Positions 9,523-18,805 of a DNA stretch of 64,000 nucleotides are shown here, in pieces. Both the position numbers and the translations under genes were made by a program. How positions within the stretch are numbered: the stretch's first letter is position 1; each line of letters starts with the position of its first letter. Location: positions 124,001-188,000 of the forward strand of contig NZ_JADG01000004.1 in NCBI RefSeq assembly GCF_000518265.1, read 5' to 3'. A model generated the notes under the pieces. That model ran no database searches and was not told the origin of the DNA. It saw only the letters and a program-made list of their open reading frames with translations. The stretch is from Actinomadura oligospora ATCC 43269 (GTDB lineage: Bacteria > Actinomycetota > Actinomycetes > Streptosporangiales > Streptosporangiaceae).

Positions 9523-9532
9523 GGTCCGCTGA

Positions 9533-9571
9533 CGCCCCGGTTCCCGCCCTCCCAGTGCGGGAGCCGGGGCG
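9533..9571. terminator. 15-bp hairpin at the end of the 18-bp repeat array
   Basis: Arms 9533-9547 and 9557-9571 pair over 15 positions with one mismatch around a 9-base loop. It could end the leftward PhzF-like transcript, whose stop is 112 bases away, or transcription across the repeat array. Apart from the array, this hairpin and the hisD promoter elements, I see nothing else in 9065-9682. Confidence 0.5.
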
Positions 9572-9682
9572 TAGCGCGTTCCAAAGGCGATTTCCGATCG
9601 TGGGCGCGTTCCGTTACGCCCGCCCTTCCCGGACGGTCACGCCCATCCGTCCCCGACGGTCATATCCGCCTTGCCTGATTGG

Positions 9683-10507
9683 TCAGGCGGAGAGCGTTCC
9701 GTCCAGGACGGTGACGGCTCCCCCGGTGAGGACGACCCGGTCGCCGCGCAGCTCGGTCCGGACGTACCCGCCACGCTCGGACGCCTGGTAGCCGGTCAGG
9801 TCGGAGCGTCCGAGGCGGGCGGCCCAGAACGGCGAGAGGGCGCAGTGCGCCGAGCCGGTCACCGGGTCCTCGCCGTCGCCGCGCAGCGTGCGGGCGCCGA
9901 AGAACCGCGACACGAAGTCGTGGTCCGCGCCCGGCTCGGCCGCCGCCGTGATGATCACGCCGCGCGCGTCGATCTCTCCGAGCCGGGCGTTGTCGGGCGT
10001 CAGGGTCCGGACGGTCTTGGCGTCGGCGACCTCGGCGAGGACGTCGTTGATCGACGTCCGGCCCGTCCAGGCCACCGGGACGCCGAGCGCGGCGGACAGG
10101 CCGTCCGGCTCGACGATCTCCTCGGGCGGGCAGGCCGGGAAGTCCATCGCCAGGCCGCCGCCGGGCGCGGGCGTCACGGTCAGGACGCCGCTGTGCAGCG
10201 TCCGGAACCGCAGCGGCCGGTCCGGCGCGGCCGTCCCCGTGCTGAACAGGGCGTGCGACGCGGCCAGCGTCGCGTGCCCGCACAGGGTCACCTCGACCAG
10301 CGGGGTGAACCAGCGCAGCTCGAAGTCGGCGTCCGGATCGGCGTCCGGGCCCGTGAGCGGCCGGACGAACGCGGTCTCGGAGTGCTTCAGCTCCGCCGCG
10401 ACCCGCTGCATCCAGCCCGGGTCGGCGGGACCGTCCATCAGGCAGACCCCGGCGGGATTCCCGGCGAACGGGCGTTCGGTGAAGGCATCGACGACCAGCG
10501 CTCTCAT
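9683..10507 (-). CDS. PhzF family isomerase/epimerase-like protein
   Basis: This is a 274-residue protein of the PhzF (diaminopimelate-epimerase-like) fold. The N-terminal VVDAFTERPFAGNPAGVC, the Glu-containing KHSETAFV (catalytic Glu in PhzF), LRWFTPLVEVTLCGHATLA and the C-terminal EDPVTGSAHCALSP are the family hallmarks. PhzF isomerises a phenazine precursor, but most members have unknown substrates, and no phenazine genes are nearby. I chose ATG 10505-10507, where homology begins, over the longer frame. A small hairpin (9673-9688) overlaps the stop codon. Confidence 0.9.
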   Translation of the reverse strand: MRALVVDAFTERPFAGNPAGVCLMDGPADPGWMQRVAAELKHSETAFVRPLTGPDADPDADFELRWFTPLVEVTLCGHATLAASHALFSTGTAAPDRPLRFRTLHSGVLTVTPAPGGGLAMDFPACPPEEIVEPDGLSAALGVPVAWTGRTSINDVLAEVADAKTVRTLTPDNARLGEIDARGVIITAAAEPGADHDFVSRFFGARTLRGDGEDPVTGSAHCALSPFWAARLGRSDLTGYQASERGGYVRTELRGDRVVLTGGAVTVLDGTLSA

Positions 10508-10580
10508 GCCCTCGACGCTAACCGCGCGGCCGTCCCCGCAAAACAGCCAATCCACGGCAGTGGACTGCTCGGACGGTCCG

Positions 10581-10829
10581 TCAGGCGCGGCCGGTCAGGC
10601 GGAGGAGCTGCGCCAGGCGCGCGCGGATCGGGCCCCGCGCCGCCCGCCCGGTCACGTCCCCGGCGTCCGGATCGCCCGCGGCGGGGCGGACGACGTGATG
10701 GACGTCATGGCCGTGGGCGGTCCCGTCGCAGAAGTGGGCGTCCCAGCGGCGCGGGCAGGCGACGATCCAGCCGATCACGAAGCCCACGGACAGGCTCGCC
10801 ACCCCCGTCATCATCATGTTGAGCCACAT
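10581..10829 (-). CDS. Small hypothetical membrane protein
   Basis: This is an 82-residue protein with one likely membrane helix (about residues 7-23, MTGVASLSVGFVIGWIV), followed by a His-rich stretch with two cysteines and a basic C-terminus. I do not recognise a family. GGAGA lies 12 bases before the ATG at 10827-10829. It is transcribed divergently from the LON-domain gene. The frame has normal high-GC third-position use, so it is probably real, but it has no domain support. Confidence 0.5.
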   Translation of the reverse strand: MWLNMMMTGVASLSVGFVIGWIVACPRRWDAHFCDGTAHGHDVHHVVRPAAGDPDAGDVTGRAARGPIRARLAQLLRLTGRA

Positions 10830-11076
10830 TCGTCGGTCGTTCTCCAGGTTTGTCCGGAGAGCGAACCCCCCGGGAGTAAGGCGACGCTAGTGGCACCCCT
10901 GGCCCCTGACCGGCGGCTTTACCGGAACCGGCCCGGTCCGCCCGCAAACCCGTGCCCCGTTCCGGCCACGCTGGAGTGCCTCGCACGCGGCTGCCCTCGC
11001 CGGGACCGGCGACGTAGGCTGGCGAAGAGGGCATCTGTCGCGCCCGGGCCCGGCGGGCACGAGTGGGGAGGACGCG

Positions 11077-11826
11077 ATGACCGACCGGATCGCGCTGTTC
11101 CCACTGAGCGCCGTCCTCTTCCCCGGAGTCGTCCTGCCGCTCCACCTGTTCGAGGAGCGCTACCGGACCCTGCTGGCCGACCTGATGGACGGCCCGGAGC
11201 CCCGCCGGTTCGGGGTGGTGGCGCTGGAACACGGCCGCGAGACCGCCGGTTTCGGCGAGCCGGGCGTCCCCGGCGCCCCGGGGCCCCCGGAGGGCGGCCC
11301 GGACGGTTCCGACGCCCCGGACGGCATCGGTCCCCCGGCCGCGCCGCTGCGGCTGGCGGAGATCGGCTGCGTCGCCGAGCTGCACGAGGTCGTCCCGCTG
11401 CCCGAGGGGCGGTTCGACGTGGTCACGGTCGGCGGACGCCGGTTCCGGCTGAAGGAGCTGGACCGTTCCCGTCCCTACCTGTGCGGGGACGTGGAGTTCC
11501 TGCCGGAGGAGCCGGGGGCGGCGGGCGACGACCTGGTCCGGCGCGTCCGGCGGCTGTTCCACCTGTACCGGCACCGGCTCGCGGCGGCCGGCGCGGACGC
11601 GGCCGACCCGGCGGAGCTGCCGGACGACCCGGTCGCGCTGTCCTACCTGGTCGCGGCGGCGACCGTCCTCGACCCGGCGGACAAGCAGCGGCTGCTCGCC
11701 GCCGAGGACGCCGCGCACCGGCTGCGCGCCGAGCGCGACCTGCTGCTCCGCGAGACCCGGCTGCTGGACGCGCTGCCGACCGTCCCCGCCGGGCAGTTCC
11801 TGGACGCCTCCGTCCATCCCAACTGA
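11077..11826 (+). CDS. LON N-terminal (substrate-binding) domain protein
   Basis: This is a 249-residue stand-alone LON substrate-recognition domain with no ATPase or protease part. The start MTDRIALFPLSAVLFPGVVLPLHLFEERY is the classic fold entry, and FDVVTVGGRRFRL marks its second half. A Gly/Pro/Asp-rich insertion (about residues 63-88) interrupts the domain. GGGGAGG precedes the ATG by five bases. Such proteins are widespread in actinobacteria, and their function is not firmly known; a role as a protease adaptor is plausible. Confidence 0.9.
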   Translation: MTDRIALFPLSAVLFPGVVLPLHLFEERYRTLLADLMDGPEPRRFGVVALEHGRETAGFGEPGVPGAPGPPEGGPDGSDAPDGIGPPAAPLRLAEIGCVAELHEVVPLPEGRFDVVTVGGRRFRLKELDRSRPYLCGDVEFLPEEPGAAGDDLVRRVRRLFHLYRHRLAAAGADAADPAELPDDPVALSYLVAAATVLDPADKQRLLAAEDAAHRLRAERDLLLRETRLLDALPTVPAGQFLDASVHPN

Positions 11827-11907
11827 CCGTCCCACCCCAACCGACCGTCCGCTCCGGCACCGGCCGTTCCCCGCGCCTTGATCGTCTTTTGGGGCAGACT
11901 GGGCGGC

Positions 11908-12408
11908 ATGGCGAAGGGGAAGAAGCAGCAGGGCGGCACCGGCACCCCGGCGACGGTGGCCGCGAGCAAGGCGGGGATCGAGTTCGAGCTGCACCCCTAC
12001 GAGGTGGACCCGGACGCCGAGTCCTACGGCGAGGCCGCGGCCGAGGCCCTCGGCATCGCGCCCGACCGGATCTTCAAGACGCTCCTCGCCGAGGTGGACG
12101 GGAGGCTGACCGTCGGGGTCGTCCCGGTGTCGTCCACGCTGGACCTGAAGGCCCTCGCCTCCGCCGCCGGGGGCAAGAAGGCCCAGATGGCCGACCCGCA
12201 CGACGCCGAGCGCGCCACCGGGTACGTCGTCGGCGGGATCAGCCCGCTCGGGCAGCGGAAGCGGCTGCCGACCGTGATCGACGCGTCGGTGTCAGCCCTC
12301 GCGACCGTCTACGTCTCGGCGGGACGGCGCGGACTCCAGATCGAGCTCGCCCCCGCCGACCTCGTGCGCCTGACCGGAGCCCGGCTCGCCGCCATCGCCC
12401 GCCGCTAG
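11908..12408 (+). CDS. ybaK: Cys-tRNA(Pro)/Cys-tRNA(Cys) deacylase, YbaK family
   Basis: This is a 166-residue YbaK/ProX-type editing deacylase that clears mischarged Cys-tRNA(Pro). The active-site Lys is in DRIFKTLLAEV; VGVVPVSSTLDLKALA, YVVGGISPLGQRKRLPTVID and the C-terminal GLQIELAPADL are typical. I start at ATG 11908-11910; a TTG 30 bases upstream adds only a poor extension. The last 117 bases overlap the tail of the convergent DUF2567-like gene. Confidence 0.93.
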   Translation: MAKGKKQQGGTGTPATVAASKAGIEFELHPYEVDPDAESYGEAAAEALGIAPDRIFKTLLAEVDGRLTVGVVPVSSTLDLKALASAAGGKKAQMADPHDAERATGYVVGGISPLGQRKRLPTVIDASVSALATVYVSAGRRGLQIELAPADLVRLTGARLAAIARR

Positions 12409-13026
12409 CCCACCGTCGCCGTCCCTGTCGCCGTCGCCGTCCCTGTCACTGTCGCCGTCCCTGTCGCTGTCCGTGTCCGGCCGTCCGCCGGCGTCCGGTT
12501 CGCCGGAGGCTCCGGCGGGGAGGCGCTTGACGATCACTTCGAGCACCGCGTACGCGGCGACCGCGGCCAGCGGCCAGAAGATCAGGATGCCCTTGGCGCG
12601 GACGTCGGCCGGGCCGTCGACCTGCGCGCCGTCCGCGCCGGTGCGCAGGACGTGCTGGTAGTGCGAGAGCCCGAATCGGTGCCCGACCCACCACGCGAGC
12701 AGGGACGCGGCCGTCCCGCCGATCGCGAGGCCGACCAGCAGCGGGACGTCGTTGCCGCGTCCGCCGAACCGGTAGGCGACCAGGCCGCACAGCAGCCCGG
12801 CCAGAATGCCGATCAGGGCGAACCGGGCGTCGGCGCCGATCGGCGCCTGGCTCTCGCCGTCGGCGAAGAAGGCCTCGCCGCGTACCACCACGAAGCCGAC
12901 CGTGGGCGCCACCGCGTGCCACACCAGCCCGGCGACCGGGCCGAGCACCGCGACCAGCACGGTGGTGACCACCGAGGCCCGCACCGCCCTCAGGGCCCGC
13001 GCCTCTCCCAGGGACCGTCCCCGCAC
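12292..13026 (-). CDS. DUF2567-like membrane protein with Asp-rich tail overlapping ybaK
   Basis: This is a 244-residue protein with about four hydrophobic segments (residues 16-50, 67-85, 94-113, 149-166) and resembles the actinobacterial DUF2567 family; function unknown. After the last helix the C-terminus becomes an Asp/Gly/Arg repeat (DSDRDGD-like units, bases about 12414-12480) resembling DxDxDG calcium-binding loops. The frame then continues for 117 bases antisense to the 3' end of ybaK before stopping. The start is GTG 13024-13026. Whether the repeat tail is a true domain or read-through after loss of an earlier stop is unclear. Confidence 0.75.
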   Translation of the reverse strand: MRGRSLGEARALRAVRASVVTTVLVAVLGPVAGLVWHAVAPTVGFVVVRGEAFFADGESQAPIGADARFALIGILAGLLCGLVAYRFGGRGNDVPLLVGLAIGGTAASLLAWWVGHRFGLSHYQHVLRTGADGAQVDGPADVRAKGILIFWPLAAVAAYAVLEVIVKRLPAGASGEPDAGGRPDTDSDRDGDSDRDGDGDRDGDGGLAAGDGGEPGSGQAHEVGGGELDLESAPSRRDVDGREG

Positions 13027-13251
13027 CTCGTACGCTCCTCACGGGCCGCGGACCGCGCCCGTAGCCGTCCGTCGCCGATCAACAGCGAAAGCCTAACCCC
13101 CTCCCCGGGCGGCCCAGGACCGCGCCCCCGCCGCCCCGCGCCCCACCCCGCCGCATATCAGGACATGTCGGAAACGGCTCAGGAACCGGCGCGCTCTTTC
13201 GCCGGATTCCCCCCTCCAGACCGCCGGTTTCTTGAGATAATGTTGCCCGAC

Positions 13252-13998
13252 ATGTCCGGATTCAGTCCCGCGTTCGAGCGCCTCGGCGCCGCCCTCTCCG
13301 CGGTCGTCCTGCAGCAGCAGGAGACGCTCGCGGAGTTCCTGCCGCGCGAGGACTGGAGCGCCGACCTGACCGCGCGCACCTACACCAGCGGCGGCGTCAC
13401 CGTGCGCGTCGGGCTGCTCGGCAGCTACGCCACGCGCGAGCGCACCTGGTTGTGGGGCTGGGCCAACCCCCAGTTCGGCGAGGACCACCCCGCCGTCCGC
13501 CCCACCCTGCCGATCCGGGCCCTCGGCGAGCGCCTCGGCATCCCCGAGTTCACCACCCCCGAGGTCGACCTGTCCTGGTACGAGGGCCCCGCCGGGCACG
13601 GCGGCGAGCTGGTCGCCATGGCGGCGGGCGGCGTCCTCGGCGGAGGCGGCTACATCGGCGCCGGTTACGACGGCGGCTCGGCCTACCTGCACGTGGACGA
13701 CCCCCAGGCCCCGCCCGCCGGGTGGGACCCGGTGCCCGTCCCCCGGCTGCTCACCAACGCGGCCGGGCTGTTCGCGCGCGACCCGCGCCTCACCCTCGCC
13801 CGGTTGCTCAGCCACCACCGGGTGCCCTACCGGGAGCGGGACGGCGTCACCGAGGTCGCGCTCCCCGGCGGCGGCACGGCCCGCGCCGTGTTCGACGACC
13901 GCGGACGCTTCGCCCGCTGGGAGGCCGACCTGGCCCCCGCGTCCCTGCCGGACGACCGGGGCGTCCCCGGCGTCCCGGGCGTCCCCGCCGTCCACTGA
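13252..13998 (+). CDS. DUF6882-like protein
   Basis: This is a 248-residue soluble protein of unknown function that resembles the DUF6882 family. Supporting segments are an N-terminal helix (SPAFERLGAALSAVVLQQQ), TWLWGWANPQF, and a Gly-rich segment GGVLGGGGYIGAGYDGG before a conserved-looking Tyr/His-containing strand. It ends in a short Gly-Val-Pro repeat. I prefer ATG 13252, because GATAAT at 13236-13241 looks like a -10 element and would exclude the ATG at 13240; neither start has a strong ribosome site. Confidence 0.75.
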   Translation: MSGFSPAFERLGAALSAVVLQQQETLAEFLPREDWSADLTARTYTSGGVTVRVGLLGSYATRERTWLWGWANPQFGEDHPAVRPTLPIRALGERLGIPEFTTPEVDLSWYEGPAGHGGELVAMAAGGVLGGGGYIGAGYDGGSAYLHVDDPQAPPAGWDPVPVPRLLTNAAGLFARDPRLTLARLLSHHRVPYRERDGVTEVALPGGGTARAVFDDRGRFARWEADLAPASLPDDRGVPGVPGVPAVH

Positions 13999-14055
13999 AC
14001 CGCGTCACCCGGGGCCGCGACGCAGGGCATGATCACGCTCGGCTAGGTTTCGGGC

Positions 14056-14940
14056 ATGCGATTCGGCATCCAACTCAACCCCGTCGCGAGCGGGCTGGAC
14101 GACATCCGCGCGCTCGCCCGGCAGGCCGACGCGGCCGGCCTCGACCTGCTCGGCGTCCAGGACCACCCCTACGCCGCCGATCTCGCCGACACCTTCGCGC
14201 TGATCGCCACCGTCCTCGCCGAGACCGAGCGGATCCGCGTCTTCCCGGACGTGGCGTCCCTGCCGATGCGCGGGCCCGCCATGGTCGGCAAGCAGGCCGC
14301 GACCCTCGACCTGCTCAGCGGCGGACGGTTCGAGCTCGCCCTCGGCGCGGGCGCGTTCTGGCCCGCCATCGAGGCGATGGGCGGGCCGGTCCGCACCACC
14401 CGCGAGGCCCTGGCCGCGCTCACCGAGGCCATCGAGATCATCCGCGCGATGTGGCGGCCCGGCGAGACCGTCCGGGTCGAGGGCGAGCACTACACGGTCA
14501 AGGGCGTCCACGCCGGGCCCGCGCCCGCGCATCCGGTCGGCATCTGGCTCGGCAGCGTCGGCCCCCGCGCCCTCGCCCTCACCGGACGCGTCGCCGACGG
14601 CTGGGCCGCGCCCATCCCGCACTACCTCAACTACGAGAAGTGGCCCGAGGCGCAGCGGATCATCACCGACGCCGCGGTCGAGGCGGGCCGCGACCCGGCG
14701 TCCATCACCCGGATCTCGCAGCTGGTCGGGCACATCACCGACACCCCGACCGGACCGCCCGAGCTCACCGGCGAGACGCCCATCCACGCCGACGCCGCGA
14801 CCTGGGCCCGCGTCCTCGCGGACCTCGCGACCGACGGCGGCTTCGACACCTTCGTCTACTGGCCGGAGCAGGCCGAAGAGCACCAGCTCCGCCTGTGGAC
14901 CGACGAGGTCATCCCCGCGACCAGGGAACTCCTCGCCTGA
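14056..14940 (+). CDS. LLM-class (probably F420-dependent) flavin oxidoreductase
   Basis: This 294-residue luciferase-like monooxygenase-fold enzyme starts MRFGIQLNP, the usual strand 1, and has LDLLGVQDHPY, LDLLSGGRFELALGAGAFW and PVGIWLGSVGPRALALTGRVADGW. The last segment is typical of F420-dependent members. Substrate is unknown. TAGGTT at 14044-14049 lies six bases before the ATG, so the transcript may be leaderless. A strong hairpin follows the stop. Confidence 0.9.
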   Translation: MRFGIQLNPVASGLDDIRALARQADAAGLDLLGVQDHPYAADLADTFALIATVLAETERIRVFPDVASLPMRGPAMVGKQAATLDLLSGGRFELALGAGAFWPAIEAMGGPVRTTREALAALTEAIEIIRAMWRPGETVRVEGEHYTVKGVHAGPAPAHPVGIWLGSVGPRALALTGRVADGWAAPIPHYLNYEKWPEAQRIITDAAVEAGRDPASITRISQLVGHITDTPTGPPELTGETPIHADAATWARVLADLATDGGFDTFVYWPEQAEEHQLRLWTDEVIPATRELLA

Positions 14941-14950
14941 CCACCGAAAA

Positions 14951-14990
14951 GCCAGGGGGCCGGGACGGCGATCCGTCCCGGCCCCCTGGC
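14951..14990. terminator. Bidirectional hairpin terminator between oxidoreductase and dnaE
   Basis: A perfect 17-bp GC-rich stem (14951-14967 with 14974-14990, loop GCGATC) sits between two convergent genes, 10 bases after one stop and 43 bases from the other. It is preceded by four A residues on the plus strand, so leftward transcripts from dnaE would end in a short U-run. Confidence 0.85.
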
Positions 14991-15033
14991 GTGAGCGCGT
15001 CAGTACGTCAGCGCGTCAGCTCAGATCAGTGCG

Positions 15034-18000
15034 TCAGCTCAGGCAGGACGGCCCGAGCAGCTGCTTCAGGTCGCCCATCAGCGCCGGGGACGTCGCGACG
15101 CGCAGCCTGTCGTCCAGCCGGACGACCGTCGTGCGCGGACCGTTCTGGATGTGCAGGTGCACCTCGGAGTTGCCCGGGTGCGTCGTCAGGACCTCCTTGA
15201 GGCGGCTCACGACCGGCGGGATGCAGCGGCCGAGCGGCAGCGTCACCGACAGCGGCCCCACCGAGTCGGTCACGGTCAGGTCCGGCTGCGTGACCTCCAT
15301 CGCGATGATCTTCGCGACGTCCTCGCGCCGGTCCAGCCGCCCCTTGACGACCAGGATCGCGTCCTCGGCCAGCAGCGTCGAGCACAGCTGGTAGGACGAC
15401 GGGAAGCACATCACCTCGATCGCGCCGCCCAGGTCCTCCAGCTGGAACATCGCCCAGGAGTTGCCCGTCTTGGTGACCTTGCGCTGCAGGCCGCTGAGCA
15501 GTCCCGCGACGACCACGACCTGGCCGTCCGGGCGCTCGCCCTCGTTCAGCGACGCGATCGAGCAGTCGGCCTCGCGCTCCAGCACGTGCTCGATGCCGAG
15601 CAGCGGGTGGTCCGACACGTACAGGCCGAGCATCTCCCGCTCGAACGACAGGAGCGTGGTCTTGTCCCACTCCTCGTCCTCGGGGATCGCGACCGCGAAC
15701 GCGTCCTCGCCCGACTCGTCCTCGAGGGCGCCGAACAGCGAGTCCTGCCCGATCGCCTCCTTGCGCTTGATGTCGATGACCGAGTCGATCGCCTGCTCGT
15801 GCACCATCAGCAGCGCCTTGCGCTGGTGCCCGAGGTCGGCGAACCCGCCCGCCTTGATCAGCGACTCGACGACCCGCTTGTTGCATGCCTGCGCGGGCAC
15901 CTTGTTCAGGAAGTCGTTGAAGTCGGCGTAGGCGCCCTTCTCGGCACGCGCCGAGATGATGCCCTCGACGACGTTCACGCCGACGTTGCGGACCGCGCTC
16001 AGCCCGAACCGGATCTCCTTCTCCCCGATCGGGGTGAAGTCGGCCTCGGAGGTGTTCACGTCCGGCGGCAGCACCTTGATGCCCATGCGGCGGCACTCGT
16101 TCAGGTACAGCGCGCTCTTGTCCTTGTCGTCGCCGACCGAGGTCAGCAGCGCCGCCATGTACTCCGCCGCGTGGTTGGCCTTGAGGTAGGCCGTCCAGTA
16201 GGACACCAGGCCGTACGCCGCCGAGTGCGCCTTGTTGAACGCGTAGTCGGAGAACGGGACCAGGATGTCCCAGAGCGTCTTCACGGCCTCCTTGGAGAAG
16301 CCGTTGTCGATCATCCCCTGCTGGAAGCCCTCGAACTGGGCGTCCAGCTCGGCCTTCTTCTTCTTGCCCATGACGCGGCGGAGCAGGTCCGCCTTGCCGA
16401 GCGTGTAGCCCGCGACCTTCTGCGCGATCGACATGACCTGCTCCTGGTACACGATCAGGCCGTAGGTCGTGCCCAGGATGTCCTCGAGCGCCTCCGCCAG
16501 CTCGGGGTGGATCGGGGTGATCTCCTGCTGGCCGTTCTTGCGCAGCGCGTAGTTGGTGTGCGAGTTCGCGCCCATCGGGCCCGGACGGTACAGCGCGCCG
16601 ACGGCGGAGATGTCCTCGAACTCGGTCGGCTTCATCAGCCGCAGCAGCGACCGCATGCCGCCGCCGTCCAGCTGGAACACGCCCAGGGTGTCGCCGCGTC
16701 CGAGCAGCTCGTAGGTCGGCTTGTCGGTCAGCGGGATCTTCAGCAGGTCGAGGTCGATGCCCTTGTTCTTCTTGATGTTGTCGACCGCGTCCTGGATGAT
16801 CGTCAGGTTCCGCAGGCCGAGGAAGTCCATCTTCAGCAGGCCGAGCGTCTCGCAGGTCGGGTAGTCGAACTGCGTGATGATCGCGCCGTCGGCGTCGCGG
16901 CGCATCACCGGGACGTGGTCGATGATCGTCTCACCGCTCATGATCACGCCCGCGGCGTGCACGCCGGTCTGCCGGATCAGCCCCTCCAGACCCTGCGCCA
17001 GGTCGATGACCTGCTTGACGTCGGTCTCCTCCTCGTACAGCTTCCGCAGCTCGCCCGCCTCGCCGTAGCGCGGGTGCTTGTCGTCGAAGATGCCCGAGAG
17101 CGGGATGTCCTTGCCCATGACGGCGGGCGGGAACGCCTTGGAGATGCGGTCGCCGAGCGCGTACGGGAAGCCCAGGACGCGGCCCGCGTCCTTCACGGCG
17201 GCCTTCGCCTTGATGGTGCCGAAGGTGGCGATGTAGGCGACCTTGTCGGCGCCCCACTTCTCGGTGGTGTACCGGATGGCCTCGGCCCGCCGGTCTTCAG
17301 GGAAGTCGATGTCGATGTCGGGCATCGACGCGCGCTCGGGGTTCAGGAACCGCTCGAAGATCAGGCCGTGCGGGATCGGGTCGAGGTCGGTGATGCCCAT
17401 CGCGTAGGCGACCAGCGACCCCGCCGCGCTGCCTCGGCCCGGCCCGACCAGGATGCCGTTGCGCTTGGACCACATGATGAAGTCGGCGACGACCAGGAAG
17501 TACGACGGGTACCCCTTGCCGATGATGACGCCCATCTCGTACTCGGCCTGCTCGGCGTAGCCCTCGGGCAGGCCGTCCGGGAACCGCTCCTCGAGGCCCT
17601 TCCAGACCTCCTTGCGGAACCAGGTGTCCTCGGTCTCCCCCTCCGGCACCGGGAACTTGGGGCTCAGGTCCCGGAACTCGAACATGCCCGCGGGGTCGAC
17701 CTTCTCCGCGATGAGCAGCGTGTTGCGGCAGCCCTCCAGCCACGCGTCGGAGGTGTCGATCGAGCGCATCTCGTCCGCGGACTTGATGTAGTAGCCGCTC
17801 CCGTCGAACCGGAACCGGTCCGGGTCGGCGAGTTGCTTGCCCACCTGGACGCACAGGAGCGCGTCGTGCGCGGTCGCCTCGGACTCGTGGGTGTAGTGCG
17901 AGTCGTTGGTGACGACCGGCCTGATGTTCAGCCGCTTGCCGATCTCCAGCAGCCCCTCGCGGACGCGCCGCTCGATGTCGAGGCCGTGGTCCATCAGCTC

Positions 18001-18564
18001 CAGGAAGTAGTTCTCCTTGCCGAAGATGTCCTGGAAGTTGGCCGCCGCCTTCAGCGCCTCGTCGAACTGCCCGAGCCGCAGCCGCGTCTGGATCTTGCCC
18101 GACGGGCACCCCGTCGTGGCCATCAGCCCCTCGGAGTGCTCGGCGAGCAGCTCCTCGTCCATCCGCGCGTACTTGAAGACGAACCCCTCCATGTACGCGC
18201 GCGAGCTCAGCTTGAACAGGTTGTGCAGCCCCTGCTTGTTCCGCGCCCAGAGGGTCTTGTGGTTGATCAGGCCGCCACCGGACACGTCGTCCCGCTTCTG
18301 GGACGGGTCGCCCCAGGTGACCTTCTTCTTGTGGAACCGGGACTCGGGCGCGCAGTAGGCCTCGATGCCGAGGATCGGGGTGACCCCGACGCTGGTCGCC
18401 TGCTTCCAGAAGTCGTAGGCGCCGTGCATGTTGCCGTGGTCGGTCATCGCGATCGCGGGCATCTTCTGCCGGTCGACCTCGGCGAACATCTGCTTCAGAC
18501 GCGCGGCGCCGTCCAGCATGGAGTACTCCGTATGGACATGCAGATGAACGAACGAGTCAGCCAC
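15034..18564 (-). CDS. dnaE: DNA polymerase III alpha subunit DnaE
   Basis: This is the replicative polymerase of 1176 residues. The N-terminal PHP domain begins DSFVHLHVHTEYSMLDG; the catalytic aspartates are in MPDIDIDFPEDRR; the finger and tandem HhH regions follow, and a C-terminal OB fold is seen in VVVVAGLLSGLQRKVTKTG. I take the GTG at 18562-18564 with AGGAGG ten bases upstream (18575-18580), giving the family N-terminus; the frame is open further upstream but without homology. Length fits DnaE1 of actinobacteria. Confidence 0.97.
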   Translation of the reverse strand: MADSFVHLHVHTEYSMLDGAARLKQMFAEVDRQKMPAIAMTDHGNMHGAYDFWKQATSVGVTPILGIEAYCAPESRFHKKKVTWGDPSQKRDDVSGGGLINHKTLWARNKQGLHNLFKLSSRAYMEGFVFKYARMDEELLAEHSEGLMATTGCPSGKIQTRLRLGQFDEALKAAANFQDIFGKENYFLELMDHGLDIERRVREGLLEIGKRLNIRPVVTNDSHYTHESEATAHDALLCVQVGKQLADPDRFRFDGSGYYIKSADEMRSIDTSDAWLEGCRNTLLIAEKVDPAGMFEFRDLSPKFPVPEGETEDTWFRKEVWKGLEERFPDGLPEGYAEQAEYEMGVIIGKGYPSYFLVVADFIMWSKRNGILVGPGRGSAAGSLVAYAMGITDLDPIPHGLIFERFLNPERASMPDIDIDFPEDRRAEAIRYTTEKWGADKVAYIATFGTIKAKAAVKDAGRVLGFPYALGDRISKAFPPAVMGKDIPLSGIFDDKHPRYGEAGELRKLYEEETDVKQVIDLAQGLEGLIRQTGVHAAGVIMSGETIIDHVPVMRRDADGAIITQFDYPTCETLGLLKMDFLGLRNLTIIQDAVDNIKKNKGIDLDLLKIPLTDKPTYELLGRGDTLGVFQLDGGGMRSLLRLMKPTEFEDISAVGALYRPGPMGANSHTNYALRKNGQQEITPIHPELAEALEDILGTTYGLIVYQEQVMSIAQKVAGYTLGKADLLRRVMGKKKKAELDAQFEGFQQGMIDNGFSKEAVKTLWDILVPFSDYAFNKAHSAAYGLVSYWTAYLKANHAAEYMAALLTSVGDDKDKSALYLNECRRMGIKVLPPDVNTSEADFTPIGEKEIRFGLSAVRNVGVNVVEGIISARAEKGAYADFNDFLNKVPAQACNKRVVESLIKAGGFADLGHQRKALLMVHEQAIDSVIDIKRKEAIGQDSLFGALEDESGEDAFAVAIPEDEEWDKTTLLSFEREMLGLYVSDHPLLGIEHVLEREADCSIASLNEGERPDGQVVVVAGLLSGLQRKVTKTGNSWAMFQLEDLGGAIEVMCFPSSYQLCSTLLAEDAILVVKGRLDRREDVAKIIAMEVTQPDLTVTDSVGPLSVTLPLGRCIPPVVSRLKEVLTTHPGNSEVHLHIQNGPRTTVVRLDDRLRVATSPALMGDLKQLLGPSCLS

Positions 18565-18805
18565 GGCTGGTGCGCCTCCTGAGTTGTCGCATGCGACCGC
18601 GCGCGTGCGCTGCGGCACGCGTCGGCTCGAACCTGGCCCGGGGAAGATCGTCGCCTCAGGTGTCCCCTGAGACAACGTGGCCACAAGAGCCTAACCCCGC
18701 CCGCTCACCGCCGGAGCCTCGACACGCAGAGGTCCGGCTTGCCCGGAGTCGACCGATCGGCACGGGCCGCCGGAGACCGGTTCGGACGGGTTCGGAGGGG
18801 TCTGG

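Noticed and set aside
12446..13042. 198-codon alternative minus frame over the DUF2567-like gene
   Set aside because: Arg-rich product without membrane segments; the other frame gives a coherent membrane protein.
13162..13256. Two GACATGTC palindromes near the DUF6882-like gene start
   Set aside because: One copy contains the start codon itself; an 8-bp palindrome twice within 95 bases is weak evidence for an operator.
14991..15045. Short direct repeats of GCGTCAG at the dnaE end
   Set aside because: Five loose 6-7-base copies next to a terminator; too short and irregular to call a functional repeat.
15151..18582. 1143-codon plus-strand open frame opposite dnaE
   Set aside because: It is antisense to the whole dnaE gene; its Arg/Val/Leu/Asp-rich product has no domain, as expected from the complementary frame of a high-GC gene.
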